This document shows positions 7,582 through 16,502 of a stretch of 35,866 bases of DNA, in pieces. A program made the translations under genes and the position numbers. Positions within the stretch are counted from its first letter, which is position 1, and every line of letters starts with the position of its first letter. The stretch covers positions 14,173 to 50,038 of the forward strand of contig FR884015.1 in assembly GCA_000435495.1 (NCBI GenBank), read 5' to 3'. The notes under the pieces are model-generated. The model was not told where the DNA came from and ran no database searches. It saw only the letters and a list, made by a program, of their open reading frames with translations. The stretch comes from Firmicutes bacterium CAG:552 (GTDB lineage Bacteria; Bacillota; Clostridia; Christensenellales; Pumilibacteraceae).

Positions 7582-8640
7582 TTATTTGTAAATTTTTTTT
7601 CTTTTCAATAAGTCACTGTCGTACGAAAACTTAAGTTCTTTTTTGCATTTATAAGTTCTTAGCGCATTTTCGATTAAAGCGTCTATCAGCCCCGGGAAGG
7701 TTATCCCGTCGCAAGAAAACAAATATTCCGCAAGCGAACCGGGCACGGTGTTTATCTCGTTAACGAATATGCCGTCTTTGCGTATAAAGTCCACCCTTAT
7801 TATGCCGCCGCACCCCAGTTGTTTATACAGTAACTTAGTCATTTCCCGAACCTCGTCTCGCACTTTGTCGGAAACGGATGCCGGAATCATTCGACCTTTG
7901 CAAGTCCCTCTGTACTTATCGTCAAAATCCAAGATGTCTTTATAACCGTACGGTTGCTCTACCTCGCTTACTATAACTTTGTCCTCGAAACCTATAGCCG
8001 CACAATTTAGTTCGTCAAAATCTTCAAATGCTTTTTCGACGATAATTCTGTCATCCCACAAAGCCGCCGCATCGAGCAAATTAATAAGTTCGTTGCGACA
8101 ACAAGCCTTTCCGACTCCGATACTGCTGCCTAACGACGAAGGTTTTACGATAAGCGGATAACCCAGTTTTTCGCATTTGTCCGCCATTCGGTTTCTTTCG
8201 TATGAAAAAAATCCAACGAACGGCGCAGTAGGCAACCCCATGTACGAAATAACTTGCTTAAACAGCCATTTGTCCATGCCGACAGCAGACGCTCTTACTC
8301 CGCACGAAACATACGGCAAATCGAACATTTCCAGCATCCCCTGCAAACAACCGTCCTCACCGTACCTTCCGTGACAAGCTATAACGACACAATCTAATTT
8401 TACTTTTTTACGTCCGACCATTACGCCGCCTTTTACAAAAGCGGCTTTTTTTCCTTTGACTTTAGCAGCGATAGCGTCCACCGAATCGTATTTTTTGCTC
8501 GTATACATTTCCCCGTCGCCGTTTATGTACAAAGGCAAAACATTGTGCCTTGCCGCCGCAGCGTTGACTGTCATTACTCCGGTTATAACGCTTACGTCAT
8601 GCTCGCTCGATTTTCCTCCGAATACAACCGCTAAATTCAT
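7582..8640 (-). CDS. ddl: D-alanine--D-alanine ligase family protein
   Basis: A 352-aa ATP-grasp ligase predicted to join two D-alanines for the peptidoglycan stem peptide in the cytoplasm. The start AVVFGGKSSEHDVS matches the Ddl N-terminus. Further motifs are GRYGEDGCLQGMLE, the ATP-binding KPSSLGSSIGVGK, the omega-loop region ending IPASVSD, and the metal-binding NEINTVPGS near the C-terminus. The ATG at 8640 has GGAGG four bases upstream; the open frame extends 11 codons further but lacks such a site. It overlaps glmM by ATGA. Classical Ddl enzymes end in NTxPG followed by a hydrophobic residue and T, whereas here PGSLAEYLF follows, so it may be a divergent paralogue with altered substrate handling. 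Confidence 0.88.
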   Translation of the reverse strand: MNLAVVFGGKSSEHDVSVITGVMTVNAAAARHNVLPLYINGDGEMYTSKKYDSVDAIAAKVKGKKAAFVKGGVMVGRKKVKLDCVVIACHGRYGEDGCLQGMLEMFDLPYVSCGVRASAVGMDKWLFKQVISYMGLPTAPFVGFFSYERNRMADKCEKLGYPLIVKPSSLGSSIGVGKACCRNELINLLDAAALWDDRIIVEKAFEDFDELNCAAIGFEDKVIVSEVEQPYGYKDILDFDDKYRGTCKGRMIPASVSDKVRDEVREMTKLLYKQLGCGGIIRVDFIRKDGIFVNEINTVPGSLAEYLFSCDGITFPGLIDALIENALRTYKCKKELKFSYDSDLLKRKKIYK

Positions 8641-9803
8641 TTTTCCTCCAAATAATTTTTTATCCGAGAGCAAAGTTCGTCAAGTTTTTCTTCATTCTCG
8701 CATTCTGCCATAACTCTCACCTTAGGTTCGGTGCCGCTGCGTCGTATCACCACTCTTGCGTCCTTAACTACAAACTTTCGGGCAGCCCCTTCTGCGTCGC
8801 CGCCGTCCACGCTGAATTCCCGACAAGGCAAAAGATCGAGCCGCCGCACTTTTGATGTACAAAGTCTTAACGCCGAATAAATACCGTCGCCGCTTCGATT
8901 AGGCGAAATTATGTAGTGCCCGCTTTTTTCGCCCCCGAGCTCATATCCCAGCCGCCGCATCGCAAAAGCCACGGCTCGGTCGCCCACAGCAGTAGCGACG
9001 AATTTTCCTCCGTCGTTTATAATCGCACGACTAAGCGCCGAATTACTCATAACGGTGCCGACTACGCCGGTAGGCTTAGTCAGACAAAACAGCGAATACA
9101 AAACGCTGTCACCGTCCACGATATCTCCGTCGCTCGCCATTACTGCCCTATCTCCGTCCCCGTCAAACGCAAAAGCGAGCTTTTTGCCGACTATAAGATG
9201 CGGATCGGTCGCACCGCACTCCACGTTGATTTTTTCGCCGTCCGTTAAGCAAGACATCTTAACTACTTTTGCACCTGCCATTTCAAAAATAGCCGGAGCT
9301 ATTTCGCTCGTCGCTCCGTAAGCGCAGTCCAATGCAACCTCTATTCCTCTCAAATTAAACCCGCTTGCCGCATACTCGCAGTATTCTTCGATTGCATTCT
9401 CCTCTCTTTTTTTACCTCCGCCGGCATAAGACGGCGAACAGGTCTCTATTGCGGTTTCAAAATTCGGCGAAGGTTTGTATCCGTCTCGCATAAAAAACTT
9501 AAACCCGTTATAAGAAGGCGGATTGTGCGAAGCAGTTACCATTATCCCGTACATCGACCTTTTTCGACACAAATACGATAATGCCGGAGTGGGCATAACG
9601 CCTATATCGACGACGTCCGCACCTCCTCTGACCAAACCGCTTATTAAGGCGTCGCTCAGACTCTTACCGCTTACCCTCGTATCTCTCGCCACTATTATTT
9701 CGCCGCACAGGTAAGCAGCCGCAAGACCTATTTTGAATGCGAGCTGCTCGGTAATCGTCCGACCGTAAACGCCCCTGATTCCGTCCGTTCCAAAATACTT
9801 CAT
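8637..9803 (-). CDS. glmM: Phosphoglucosamine mutase, compact form
   Basis: Interconverts glucosamine-6-phosphate and glucosamine-1-phosphate, the step after GlmS on the way to UDP-GlcNAc. The N-terminus KYFGTDGIRG is diagnostic. The phosphoserine loop is VTASHNPPSYNG (Ser92), the metal loop AFDGDGDR, the sugar-binding loop GGEKSGH and the phosphate-binding loop RRSGTEPKVRVM. At 388 residues it is about 60 shorter than usual GlmM (around 445), with most of the loss between the sugar loop and the C-terminal domain. All catalytic loops remain, so it should be active. GlmM is preferred to a phosphomannomutase because of the N-terminal motif and of glmS next door. GGGAGAGG precedes the ATG. Confidence 0.9.
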   Translation of the reverse strand: MKYFGTDGIRGVYGRTITEQLAFKIGLAAAYLCGEIIVARDTRVSGKSLSDALISGLVRGGADVVDIGVMPTPALSYLCRKRSMYGIMVTASHNPPSYNGFKFFMRDGYKPSPNFETAIETCSPSYAGGGKKREENAIEEYCEYAASGFNLRGIEVALDCAYGATSEIAPAIFEMAGAKVVKMSCLTDGEKINVECGATDPHLIVGKKLAFAFDGDGDRAVMASDGDIVDGDSVLYSLFCLTKPTGVVGTVMSNSALSRAIINDGGKFVATAVGDRAVAFAMRRLGYELGGEKSGHYIISPNRSGDGIYSALRLCTSKVRRLDLLPCREFSVDGGDAEGAARKFVVKDARVVIRRSGTEPKVRVMAECENEEKLDELCSRIKNYLEEK

Positions 9804-9869
9804 TTCCTCTCCCTATGTAATTAATTTCGATATACAACATATACTATGAAAAAAGGAAGACCGTTGTGA

Positions 9870-10451
9870 ATGAACGAATGGGCAATAAATATTTTTGACA
9901 GTCTGGAAAAAATCGGAATAGCTACGCCTATTGTTGTTATGCTACTTGCGGCTTTACCTATAGCGGAAGCTCGAATCGCATTGCCGCTAGGTATAAAATA
10001 CGGCATGAGCACAGCCGCCGCTACTTTTTATTCTTTTCTCGGTTCGTCCGCAACCGCATTATTACTTTGCGCCTGTTTTTTGCCGATAATGAATAAACTG
10101 TCGCAATCAAAAGTTTTTGGCAAACTGTCGCAACGAATTTTAAACATCTTTAAAATCAAAAGTCAAAAAATAAATTATGACAAAGCCGCTTTGTCTTTGT
10201 GCGCTTTCGTTGCCGTTCCGTTGCCGCTCACGGGAGTATGGACCGGAAGCGCCATTGCGTCCGTTCTCGGACTCGGTTATATCCGCTCGGTAGCCTCCGT
10301 CATTGCCGGCAATTTAATTGCCTGCATAATAATAGCGTTCATATCTACGCTGCTGAGCGAATATATTAATATCATACTATGGGCATTTGCCGCTTTGGCA
10401 ATAACCTCGGTAATCGTTGCCATATTGAAAAACTTTAAGAAGGCAACGTAA
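9870..10451 (+). CDS. Small multidrug export family membrane protein (PF06695-like)
   Basis: A 193-aa integral membrane protein with about five hydrophobic helices. It carries two family hallmarks: an N-terminal region in which the usual ELRGAIP-type motif reads EARIALPLGIKYGM, and a later VAVPLPLTGVWTGSAIASVLGL. The family (COG2426) was named for a suspected export role, but transport activity is poorly established, so the substrate is unknown. It is divergent from glmM (66-base gap) and ends 12 bases before glmS, so it is probably co-transcribed with glmS. The Shine-Dalgarno (AAGGAAG) is somewhat far from the ATG. Confidence 0.82.
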   Translation: MNEWAINIFDSLEKIGIATPIVVMLLAALPIAEARIALPLGIKYGMSTAAATFYSFLGSSATALLLCACFLPIMNKLSQSKVFGKLSQRILNIFKIKSQKINYDKAALSLCAFVAVPLPLTGVWTGSAIASVLGLGYIRSVASVIAGNLIACIIIAFISTLLSEYINIILWAFAALAITSVIVAILKNFKKAT

Positions 10452-10463
10452 CAAGGAGAACTT

Positions 10464-12188
10464 ATGTGCGGTATTGTCGGATACAAAGGACGGTCGATAG
10501 CTGCGCCCATACTGCTTAAGGGGCTTAAAAATTTAGAATACCGAGGCTACGACTCCGCCGGTATAGCCACGCTCGAAAACGGCATAAACGTCGTAAAAAC
10601 CAAAGGACGTATCACTAATCTTTCGCCACTGACAAAATCACTATGCGGTAACTGCGGCATCGGACATACTCGATGGGCTACACACGGCGCAGCCACTGAA
10701 ACAAACGCTCATCCGCATTTGTCACCGAGCGGAAAGTTCGCCATTGTACATAACGGTATAATAGAAAACTTCGACTCTCTAAAACAGGAGTTGGCACAAA
10801 AAGGCTACGTTTTTCGATCCGAAACGGACAGCGAAGTTATAGCCGTCCTTATGGACGACTTATTTGACGGCAACGAATTAAAAACGTTTTCGGCGGTGCT
10901 TAATAAACTTCAAGGTTCGTATGCGATAGCTATGCTTACTTACGACGGCAAAATATATGCGGCAAAAAAAGACAGTCCGCTAGTAATCGGGCTCTCTCGC
11001 AGCGAAACATACGTCTCGTCCGATCTCACGGCGTTTTCGGATAAAACGGACAAATTCGTTATTATGGAAGACGAAATCGCCGAAATTTCCGATACGGTAA
11101 GCTTTTTTTCGGACGGCAAAAAAATACAGCCGCAAATATTCGAATGGAAATGCAAAGTTGACGCTTGCGACAAATCCGTTTATCCGCACTATATGCTGAA
11201 AGAAATTTTCGAGCAACCGGACGCCTTAGCCGATACTTTAAATCATTCGATAAAAGACAGGTGCGAGTTTTTGAACCAAATCAACAATATTCATCTTATC
11301 GGATGCGGCTCGGCATATCATGCGGCGCTAACCGGAAAATACGTTATAGAGTCGCTTACCGGCACAAGAGTAAATGCCGACATTGCAAGCGAATTCAGAT
11401 ACCGTAATCCGATAATAAGACAGTCCGACCTTCTTATCGCCATCAGCCAAAGCGGTGAGACCGCAGACACTATAGGCGCAGTTAACATGGCGAAAGACAA
11501 ATGCAAAACAGCTTGCATTGTTAATGTCCGAAAAAGCACTCTCGCTCGCACCGCCCGTCCGTTTTATACGTACGCCGGACCGGAAATCGCAGTAGCCACC
11601 ACCAAAGGATACACTACGCAGCTTATAAACCTTTACGTTATCGCCTACAACATGCTCGGAAAACCGACCGGATTCCTGCGCTCTCTCGAAGCGATTCCGC
11701 AATCCGTAGCGCAAACGCTTAAGTTAAGCAATGTGTTGAAATATATCGGCGAACTTATAGCATCCAAGCGAAACGTTTTCTTTATAGGCAGAGGCGCAGA
11801 CTATGCAGCCGCCAAAGAAAGCGCACTTAAACTAAAAGAAATCTCGTACATACATGCCGATTGCTATCCCGCAGGAGAGCTGAAACACGGTACTATTTCG
11901 CTGATAGAAAAAGGCTCCGTTGTAATAGCGATTGCAACCGACAAAGAGCTTTTAAACAAAACGAGCGGCAGCATTTTGGAAGTCAAGGCGCGAGGCGCTT
12001 TTACTATAGGAATAAGTTCCTACGAACTTGACTGTTGCGACATAACCATAAAACTCCCGGCAGCCGACTTTTACTCTCCGCTTCTTGCAACGGTCGCATG
12101 CCAGCTAATATCATATTACGCCGCTCTCCATCGAGGTTGCGACATAGACAAACCGCGCAACCTTGCAAAATCCGTTACGGTAGAATAA
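10464..12188 (+). CDS. glmS: Glutamine--fructose-6-phosphate aminotransferase
   Basis: Makes glucosamine-6-phosphate from fructose-6-phosphate and glutamine, the committed step of amino-sugar synthesis. The N-terminal Ntn-type glutaminase starts MCGIVGYKGR, with Cys2 as nucleophile, and has HTRWATHG at residues 68-75. Two SIS domains follow, with GCGSAYHAALTGKY, the phosphate-binding SQSGETADT, and LKLKEISYIHADCYPAGELKHG. The C-terminus PRNLAKSVTVE closes the active site. At 574 aa it is slightly shorter than the usual 600 or so. AAGGAG precedes the ATG. There is no room upstream for a glmS ribozyme, so control must differ from the ribozyme-regulated Gram-positive glmS genes. It ends at a shared bidirectional terminator. 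Confidence 0.96.
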   Translation: MCGIVGYKGRSIAAPILLKGLKNLEYRGYDSAGIATLENGINVVKTKGRITNLSPLTKSLCGNCGIGHTRWATHGAATETNAHPHLSPSGKFAIVHNGIIENFDSLKQELAQKGYVFRSETDSEVIAVLMDDLFDGNELKTFSAVLNKLQGSYAIAMLTYDGKIYAAKKDSPLVIGLSRSETYVSSDLTAFSDKTDKFVIMEDEIAEISDTVSFFSDGKKIQPQIFEWKCKVDACDKSVYPHYMLKEIFEQPDALADTLNHSIKDRCEFLNQINNIHLIGCGSAYHAALTGKYVIESLTGTRVNADIASEFRYRNPIIRQSDLLIAISQSGETADTIGAVNMAKDKCKTACIVNVRKSTLARTARPFYTYAGPEIAVATTKGYTTQLINLYVIAYNMLGKPTGFLRSLEAIPQSVAQTLKLSNVLKYIGELIASKRNVFFIGRGADYAAAKESALKLKEISYIHADCYPAGELKHGTISLIEKGSVVIAIATDKELLNKTSGSILEVKARGAFTIGISSYELDCCDITIKLPAADFYSPLLATVACQLISYYAALHRGCDIDKPRNLAKSVTVE

Positions 12189-12399
12189 ATTGCCTCGATT
12201 TTTCCGGATACATCCCAAACGGATTCGTTCCGTCCGAAGCATTGCGCATAATATAAAATTATATGCTTTTCCCGATTGTTTCGAGTTTTATACACCGGCA
12301 GCGACAAGAAATATGTTTTGCGCATAACGTCATATCGATTGCTCCGGTCTATCGCTTTAAACCGTTTAAGGCTATCGCTTTTTTATCCACGACGCAAAA

Positions 12400-12430
12400 A
12401 AAAACGATACGAGAATCTCGTATCGTTTTT
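12400..12430. terminator. Bidirectional intrinsic terminator between glmS and the zinc-ribbon gene
   Basis: A perfect 14-base stem (AAAAACGATACGAG) with a three-base loop AAT lies between convergent genes. An A-run on the left and a T-run on the right give U-tracts in both directions, so it can end transcription of glmS from the left and of the peptidase operon from the right. About 210 bases between glmS and this hairpin show no further gene. Confidence 0.92.
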
Positions 12431-12447
12431 AAACATTAGACCAATAA

Positions 12448-12732
12448 TTATTTTTTAAGCACAAACACGTACAAAACTATAAACGCAACGATGCAAACTA
12501 CGCCGACGATAAATCTTATCTTCTTAATTTTGTCCGTGCTCATCGGAGTGTAAGACGGTTTTTCGTCCTCTTTCAGATAACAACCGCAATTTACGCAAGT
12601 CGAAACTGTAGACGGCATTTCTTCGCCGCATTTAGGACATTTAATCACCTTTAAATCGTTAGGGATTCGCTTATAGGGTCTGTCGTCCTTTTCAGCGTCG
12701 TTCATATCGAAAATTTCTTCCTGTTCGTCCAT
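12448..12732 (-). CDS. Zinc-ribbon membrane protein
   Basis: A 94-aa protein with an acidic N-terminus, a zinc ribbon made of CPKCG and CVNCG (two CXXC knuckles 13 residues apart), and a single C-terminal membrane helix ending VFVLKK. The ribbon would face the cytoplasm with the tail anchored in the membrane. It starts immediately before the stop of the M3 peptidase gene upstream, so it is the last gene of that operon. The function is unknown; such small ribbon-plus-helix proteins are common and may serve as adaptors. Confidence 0.8.
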   Translation of the reverse strand: MDEQEEIFDMNDAEKDDRPYKRIPNDLKVIKCPKCGEEMPSTVSTCVNCGCYLKEDEKPSYTPMSTDKIKKIRFIVGVVCIVAFIVLYVFVLKK

Positions 12733-14409
12733 TTAATTAAGCTCCTTAAGAATTTGCGGAATCTCGGCTGCAACTTTATCGAGTGCGCCTTTTTCAAACG
12801 GGGACAAGAACCCGGCCTCTTTGCAAAGTCTGCCGAAAGGCACTCTGCCACCCTTTTCTGCAAACTCCTTATATCTTCTCAATGCGTCCTTATAATCGTA
12901 TCTCGATGCCACCAGGAACGACAACGCTATCGTTTGAGCAAGACAATAATCTATATAATAGAACGGGCTTTCGAAAATATGCATTTGATACTGCCATCTC
13001 GTACCTTCTTCGAGATACGGCAATCTGCTAAAGCTCAAATAAGGTCTGTACTTATGTTCGAGCTTAAGATAAACTTCATTTCGCTCCTTGGGCGTAAGTT
13101 GCGGATTCTCGTATACGATATGCTGGAATTCGTCCACAATGCAGCCGTAAGGAATAAAACTGAGAGACGACATGAGGTGTTTAAACTTATATTTTTGCGG
13201 TTCGTCAAAGAATTTATCCATAAACGGCCAAGCCAAAAATTCCATACTCATGGAATGACATTCGGCTGTTTCGTTGCCGCCTATAAACAACTCCGGATCT
13301 CCGTCAAACGCATAATTCATGGCAAGTGCATGTCCGAATTCGTGGGTTACCACGTCGATATCATCGGACGATCCGTTGAAATTGGCAAGTATAAACGTCT
13401 GCTTAAAATCGGAGAAGTTCGTACAATATCCGCCGCCCCATTTGCCTTTACGCGAATCGACGTCAAAAGCCTCGTCCTCTTGCATCGAACGCATAAATTT
13501 TCCTATCTCCTCGTCCATTTCGTCGTAAGCTTCCTGTGCCGCTTTAAAGATGCCTTCTTTATCGAGTTTCGGCTTCGGTTCGCCGTCCACAAAAGAAACC
13601 GCATCGTCATAAAACATAAATTCGTCTATGCCGAGCTTGTTTTTTATCTCTTCTTTGAGTTTGCAGATAACCGGAACGAGTTTTTCGACAACGTTACGTC
13701 TAAACTGCTCTACCATATCTCTGTCGTAATCCATACGTTCCATATTCAGGTAGCCCAATTTAACGTAATTGTCGAATCCTAATTTTTTTGCCTGTGCATC
13801 ACGCACTTTAACAAGCCTGTCGTAAATGTCGTCAAGTTCCGCCTTATGCTCGGCTAATCCTTTGCCCAAAGCTATGCAAGCGGCTTTGCGTTCTTCCCTA
13901 TCGCTGCTGCCGAAATATCCTCTCAAGACCGACAACGGCATTTCTTTACCTTTAAATTCAAAAGACATGCCGCTCATAAGCTGATTGTACTCCACGCAAA
14001 TAGCTGCTTCTTTTTGTTTATCCTCCACTATTCTCGGATCCGACGAAGCTTCCATAATGCGATATTTTTCAAAAATCAACGGATTGAGTTTGCGTTTAAG
14101 CTCGTCTATGAACTTGCTTTGAAGCATAGCTTTGCCAATCTCGTTATATGCAAGCGAAAACTCCGGCGACTGCTCGTCGTAATAAGTTTTTTCCTTGAGA
14201 TAAAATTCGTCAAACGTGTTTAACGTAAAACGCATATTGGCGAGCGACGCCATAGTGGAAAAATGCGAAACAATTTCCACTGCCTTATCATGCCAAGCGA
14301 TAACTTCTTCAACGTTATTAGCTCGCTTTATGCCGTCAACGCATTCGTATATATCCTTTGCGCCTTTTACACAGTCAAATCTCTCGTAAGGGAGCTGTGA
14401 AACTTTCAT
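12733..14409 (-). CDS. M3 family oligoendopeptidase
   Basis: A 558-aa cytoplasmic zinc metallopeptidase that trims short peptides. The catalytic zinc site is THEFGHALAMNY with HEFGH at residues 356-360. The downstream glutamate ligand lies in ETAECHSMSMEF at about residue 383, the form seen in the PepF/oligoendopeptidase branch of M3. Length and the long helical N-terminal half agree with the family. The ATG has GGAGGT six bases upstream. It lies 27 bases after the YhhN gene and abuts the zinc-ribbon gene, so it appears part of the alcohol dehydrogenase operon. Substrates cannot be read from the sequence. Confidence 0.93.
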   Translation of the reverse strand: MKVSQLPYERFDCVKGAKDIYECVDGIKRANNVEEVIAWHDKAVEIVSHFSTMASLANMRFTLNTFDEFYLKEKTYYDEQSPEFSLAYNEIGKAMLQSKFIDELKRKLNPLIFEKYRIMEASSDPRIVEDKQKEAAICVEYNQLMSGMSFEFKGKEMPLSVLRGYFGSSDREERKAACIALGKGLAEHKAELDDIYDRLVKVRDAQAKKLGFDNYVKLGYLNMERMDYDRDMVEQFRRNVVEKLVPVICKLKEEIKNKLGIDEFMFYDDAVSFVDGEPKPKLDKEGIFKAAQEAYDEMDEEIGKFMRSMQEDEAFDVDSRKGKWGGGYCTNFSDFKQTFILANFNGSSDDIDVVTHEFGHALAMNYAFDGDPELFIGGNETAECHSMSMEFLAWPFMDKFFDEPQKYKFKHLMSSLSFIPYGCIVDEFQHIVYENPQLTPKERNEVYLKLEHKYRPYLSFSRLPYLEEGTRWQYQMHIFESPFYYIDYCLAQTIALSFLVASRYDYKDALRRYKEFAEKGGRVPFGRLCKEAGFLSPFEKGALDKVAAEIPQILKELN

Positions 14410-14436
14410 AATAAACCTCCTGTATCGGCTAAGCCG

Positions 14437-15096
14437 TTATATAATGGTAGTTACGCAAATACAAATTTGCGCTATAATGTACAAAACATAGTTTGCCGCT
14501 ACAAAAGGCGGCGTATCGCAATCCTTGAAATATATCAGAGTAAGTAGTGAATCACTCAGCGCAAATAAAATCGAACCCACGCTAAGCAAAATCATTCTCG
14601 GAGAAGAAAATGCAAGACCGTTTATTGCCGTAGCTATAAACAGCGTTATCACAAAGGCATATATCGTAGCGGAAAAAGTGAGGTTTTTTAATCTGATACC
14701 CAAAAACCACGTAACTGCTATCAAAAAGCAGCTCACCGCAGCGGCAATTATGGTAACGATAGTAGTCACGTATTCGCCTATCGATAAAATATAAAATACA
14801 TGTCCTATCGAAAACGCAGACAACCCACCGAAAAGATACCGCCCTTCCGCAGGATAAAACACCTTATTCTCTAACAGAATATCGCCTACCAAGCAGCATA
14901 TCAATCCGCCCAAAATGTAGATGTTTTCTCTTCCAAAATTATTCACCACCGCAAGCACAGCAGCCAAAACAACCAAAAGCGAAATAAGTGCCTTAAGCAT
15001 AATTGCGCTTGCTACGTCCGTCTTTTTTATTCTCTGCCATATATACGCCATAGTTAGCGGAGCGCACATGGCAAGAGCAATAATAGATAAAGTCAT
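14437..15096 (-). CDS. YhhN/TMEM86 family membrane protein
   Basis: A 219-aa protein made almost entirely of hydrophobic helices, about eight. It has the family's acidic motifs inside the membrane: CCLVGDILLE near residue 90, GLSAFSIGHVFYI near 115 and SVGSILFALSDSLL near 180. The animal member TMEM86 is a lysoplasmalogenase that cleaves the vinyl-ether bond of lysoplasmalogens. Bacterial members are less well characterised, although clostridia do make plasmalogens. The gene starts one base before the end of the alcohol dehydrogenase gene. The dehydrogenase could act on the fatty aldehyde that such a reaction would release, but this is inference from adjacency. Confidence 0.82.
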   Translation of the reverse strand: MTLSIIALAMCAPLTMAYIWQRIKKTDVASAIMLKALISLLVVLAAVLAVVNNFGRENIYILGGLICCLVGDILLENKVFYPAEGRYLFGGLSAFSIGHVFYILSIGEYVTTIVTIIAAAVSCFLIAVTWFLGIRLKNLTFSATIYAFVITLFIATAINGLAFSSPRMILLSVGSILFALSDSLLTLIYFKDCDTPPFVAANYVLYIIAQICICVTTII

Positions 15097-15097
15097 A

Positions 15098-16252
15098 TCA
15101 TTCGACCTCCGTCGCCTGAATCAAAATTTCTTTCAATTGTTTTTTACGAAAAATCTTAGGCACCGGATAAAGGGGATTTGCTTCCTTGTCCGCATGCAAT
15201 GCCAACTCATCTAAATCTTTCTCTCTTACTTTCAGCTTTTTAGGTATGCCTATTTTTTCGGACAATTTGCTTACCGAATCGATAAAATCGTCGGAACCTA
15301 TTGCCTTTGCCAAAATATTCAACTTCTTTTGCGCCGACTTCCCGTAAGCTTTCAGTACATACGGAAGCAAGACTGCGTTGCACAGACCGTGCGGCGTACC
15401 GTAATAACCGCCTATAGCATGAGCCAAAGCGTGTACGTAACCCACATACGCCCGGGAAAAAGCTATTCCCGCTTCAAACGATGCGGTCAACATGTTTTTT
15501 CGTGCAACCCTATCGCTGCCGTTTGCCACGGCGATTTGCAAATTTTCAAATATACTCTTTACCGCCTTAATCGCATATTCGTCCGATTCCTTCGTTCCAC
15601 TCCGCCCGATATAAGCCTCAATTGCATGTGTAAGAGCGTCCATCCCGGTTTGCGCTGTCAGTGACGGCGAAAGCGATACGGTAAGCTCCGCATCCAATAA
15701 CGTTGCAAGCGGCGTAATAACGGGATCGTTTATCGCATACTTATCTTTATTTTCGGCATCGGTTATAACTGCGCAAATAGTCGTCTCGCTGCCTGTTCCG
15801 GCAGTGGTCGGCACTGCAAACAACGGCACAGTCATTTTTTTGACTTTCAACATTCCCTTAAGGGAGGAAAACGACTTATCCGGTCTGCTGACTCTGCACG
15901 CAGCCGCTTTAGCGAGATCCATCGCCGAACCGCCGCCGAACCCGATCAATCCGTCGCAGGAGAAATCGATAAACAAACGAGCTACATACTCAGCCTGCTC
16001 TACCGTCGGATTAACTTTTGCTTCCGAAAAAACAACCGCTTCCACCTCGTGTTCCTTAAGAGATTTTATAAGAGATTCGGTAAGTTTATGCTTGTTATGC
16101 ACGGAATTCCCCGTCACTATCAACGCTTTTTTAACTCCGCATCCTTTAATAAATCCCGCAAACTCTTCGGCGGCGTAATAAACCTTAGGTACCGAGAATC
16201 TTATAAACCTCCGTCCTAATCTCATTATACTTTGATAAACTCTTTCTAACAT
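15098..16252 (-). CDS. Iron-containing alcohol dehydrogenase
   Basis: A 384-aa NAD(P)-dependent group III dehydrogenase interconverting an alcohol and an aldehyde or ketone. The N-terminal Rossmann-type domain has the nucleotide-binding GFGGGSAMDLAKA and PTTAGTGSE. The C-terminal all-helical domain carries the metal-binding histidines in ALTHAIEAY, HALAHAIGGYYG and TPHGLCNAVLLP. Length is typical. AGAGG lies six bases before the ATG and a good promoter lies 30-60 bases upstream, making this the first gene of a four-gene operon with the YhhN, M3 peptidase and zinc-ribbon genes. The natural substrate is unknown. Confidence 0.93.
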   Translation of the reverse strand: MLERVYQSIMRLGRRFIRFSVPKVYYAAEEFAGFIKGCGVKKALIVTGNSVHNKHKLTESLIKSLKEHEVEAVVFSEAKVNPTVEQAEYVARLFIDFSCDGLIGFGGGSAMDLAKAAACRVSRPDKSFSSLKGMLKVKKMTVPLFAVPTTAGTGSETTICAVITDAENKDKYAINDPVITPLATLLDAELTVSLSPSLTAQTGMDALTHAIEAYIGRSGTKESDEYAIKAVKSIFENLQIAVANGSDRVARKNMLTASFEAGIAFSRAYVGYVHALAHAIGGYYGTPHGLCNAVLLPYVLKAYGKSAQKKLNILAKAIGSDDFIDSVSKLSEKIGIPKKLKVREKDLDELALHADKEANPLYPVPKIFRKKQLKEILIQATEVE

Positions 16253-16280
16253 CGAATACCTCTATCATTCGTCCGATAGT

Positions 16281-16309
16281 AATATAACATAAAATTTGTG
16301 ATAATGCAA
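16281..16309 (-). promoter_or_regulatory. Sigma-A-type promoter for the alcohol dehydrogenase operon
   Basis: On the minus strand TTGCAT and TATATT are separated by exactly 17 bases, with the -10 box about 30 bases before the ATG. The surrounding sequence is AT-rich. Confidence 0.75.
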
Positions 16310-16502
16310 TAAATAATGTCTTTTTTCCTGAAAATTCACACAAAATTCTAAGTTCCGATTAAAAGAAAAAGCTTCTCATAAAACCCGACGCAACCCATTT
16401 TCTATTTAATTTTGACTTGTAGGTTTCAGCGCATCCGCTTTTAATTAGTATTCCATGTTCTCCCTACGGAACACAAACCTTCGGTTAAACTCTTATATTT
16501 AC

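Noticed and set aside
10452..10463. glmS ribozyme upstream of glmS
   Set aside because: Only 12 bases separate glmS from the previous gene, far too short for the ribozyme core.
12754..13782. 342-aa plus-strand open frame antisense to the M3 peptidase
   Set aside because: It is long but wholly covered by the peptidase gene with its HEFGH site. Its translation is rich in Phe, Arg and His, typical of an antisense shadow.
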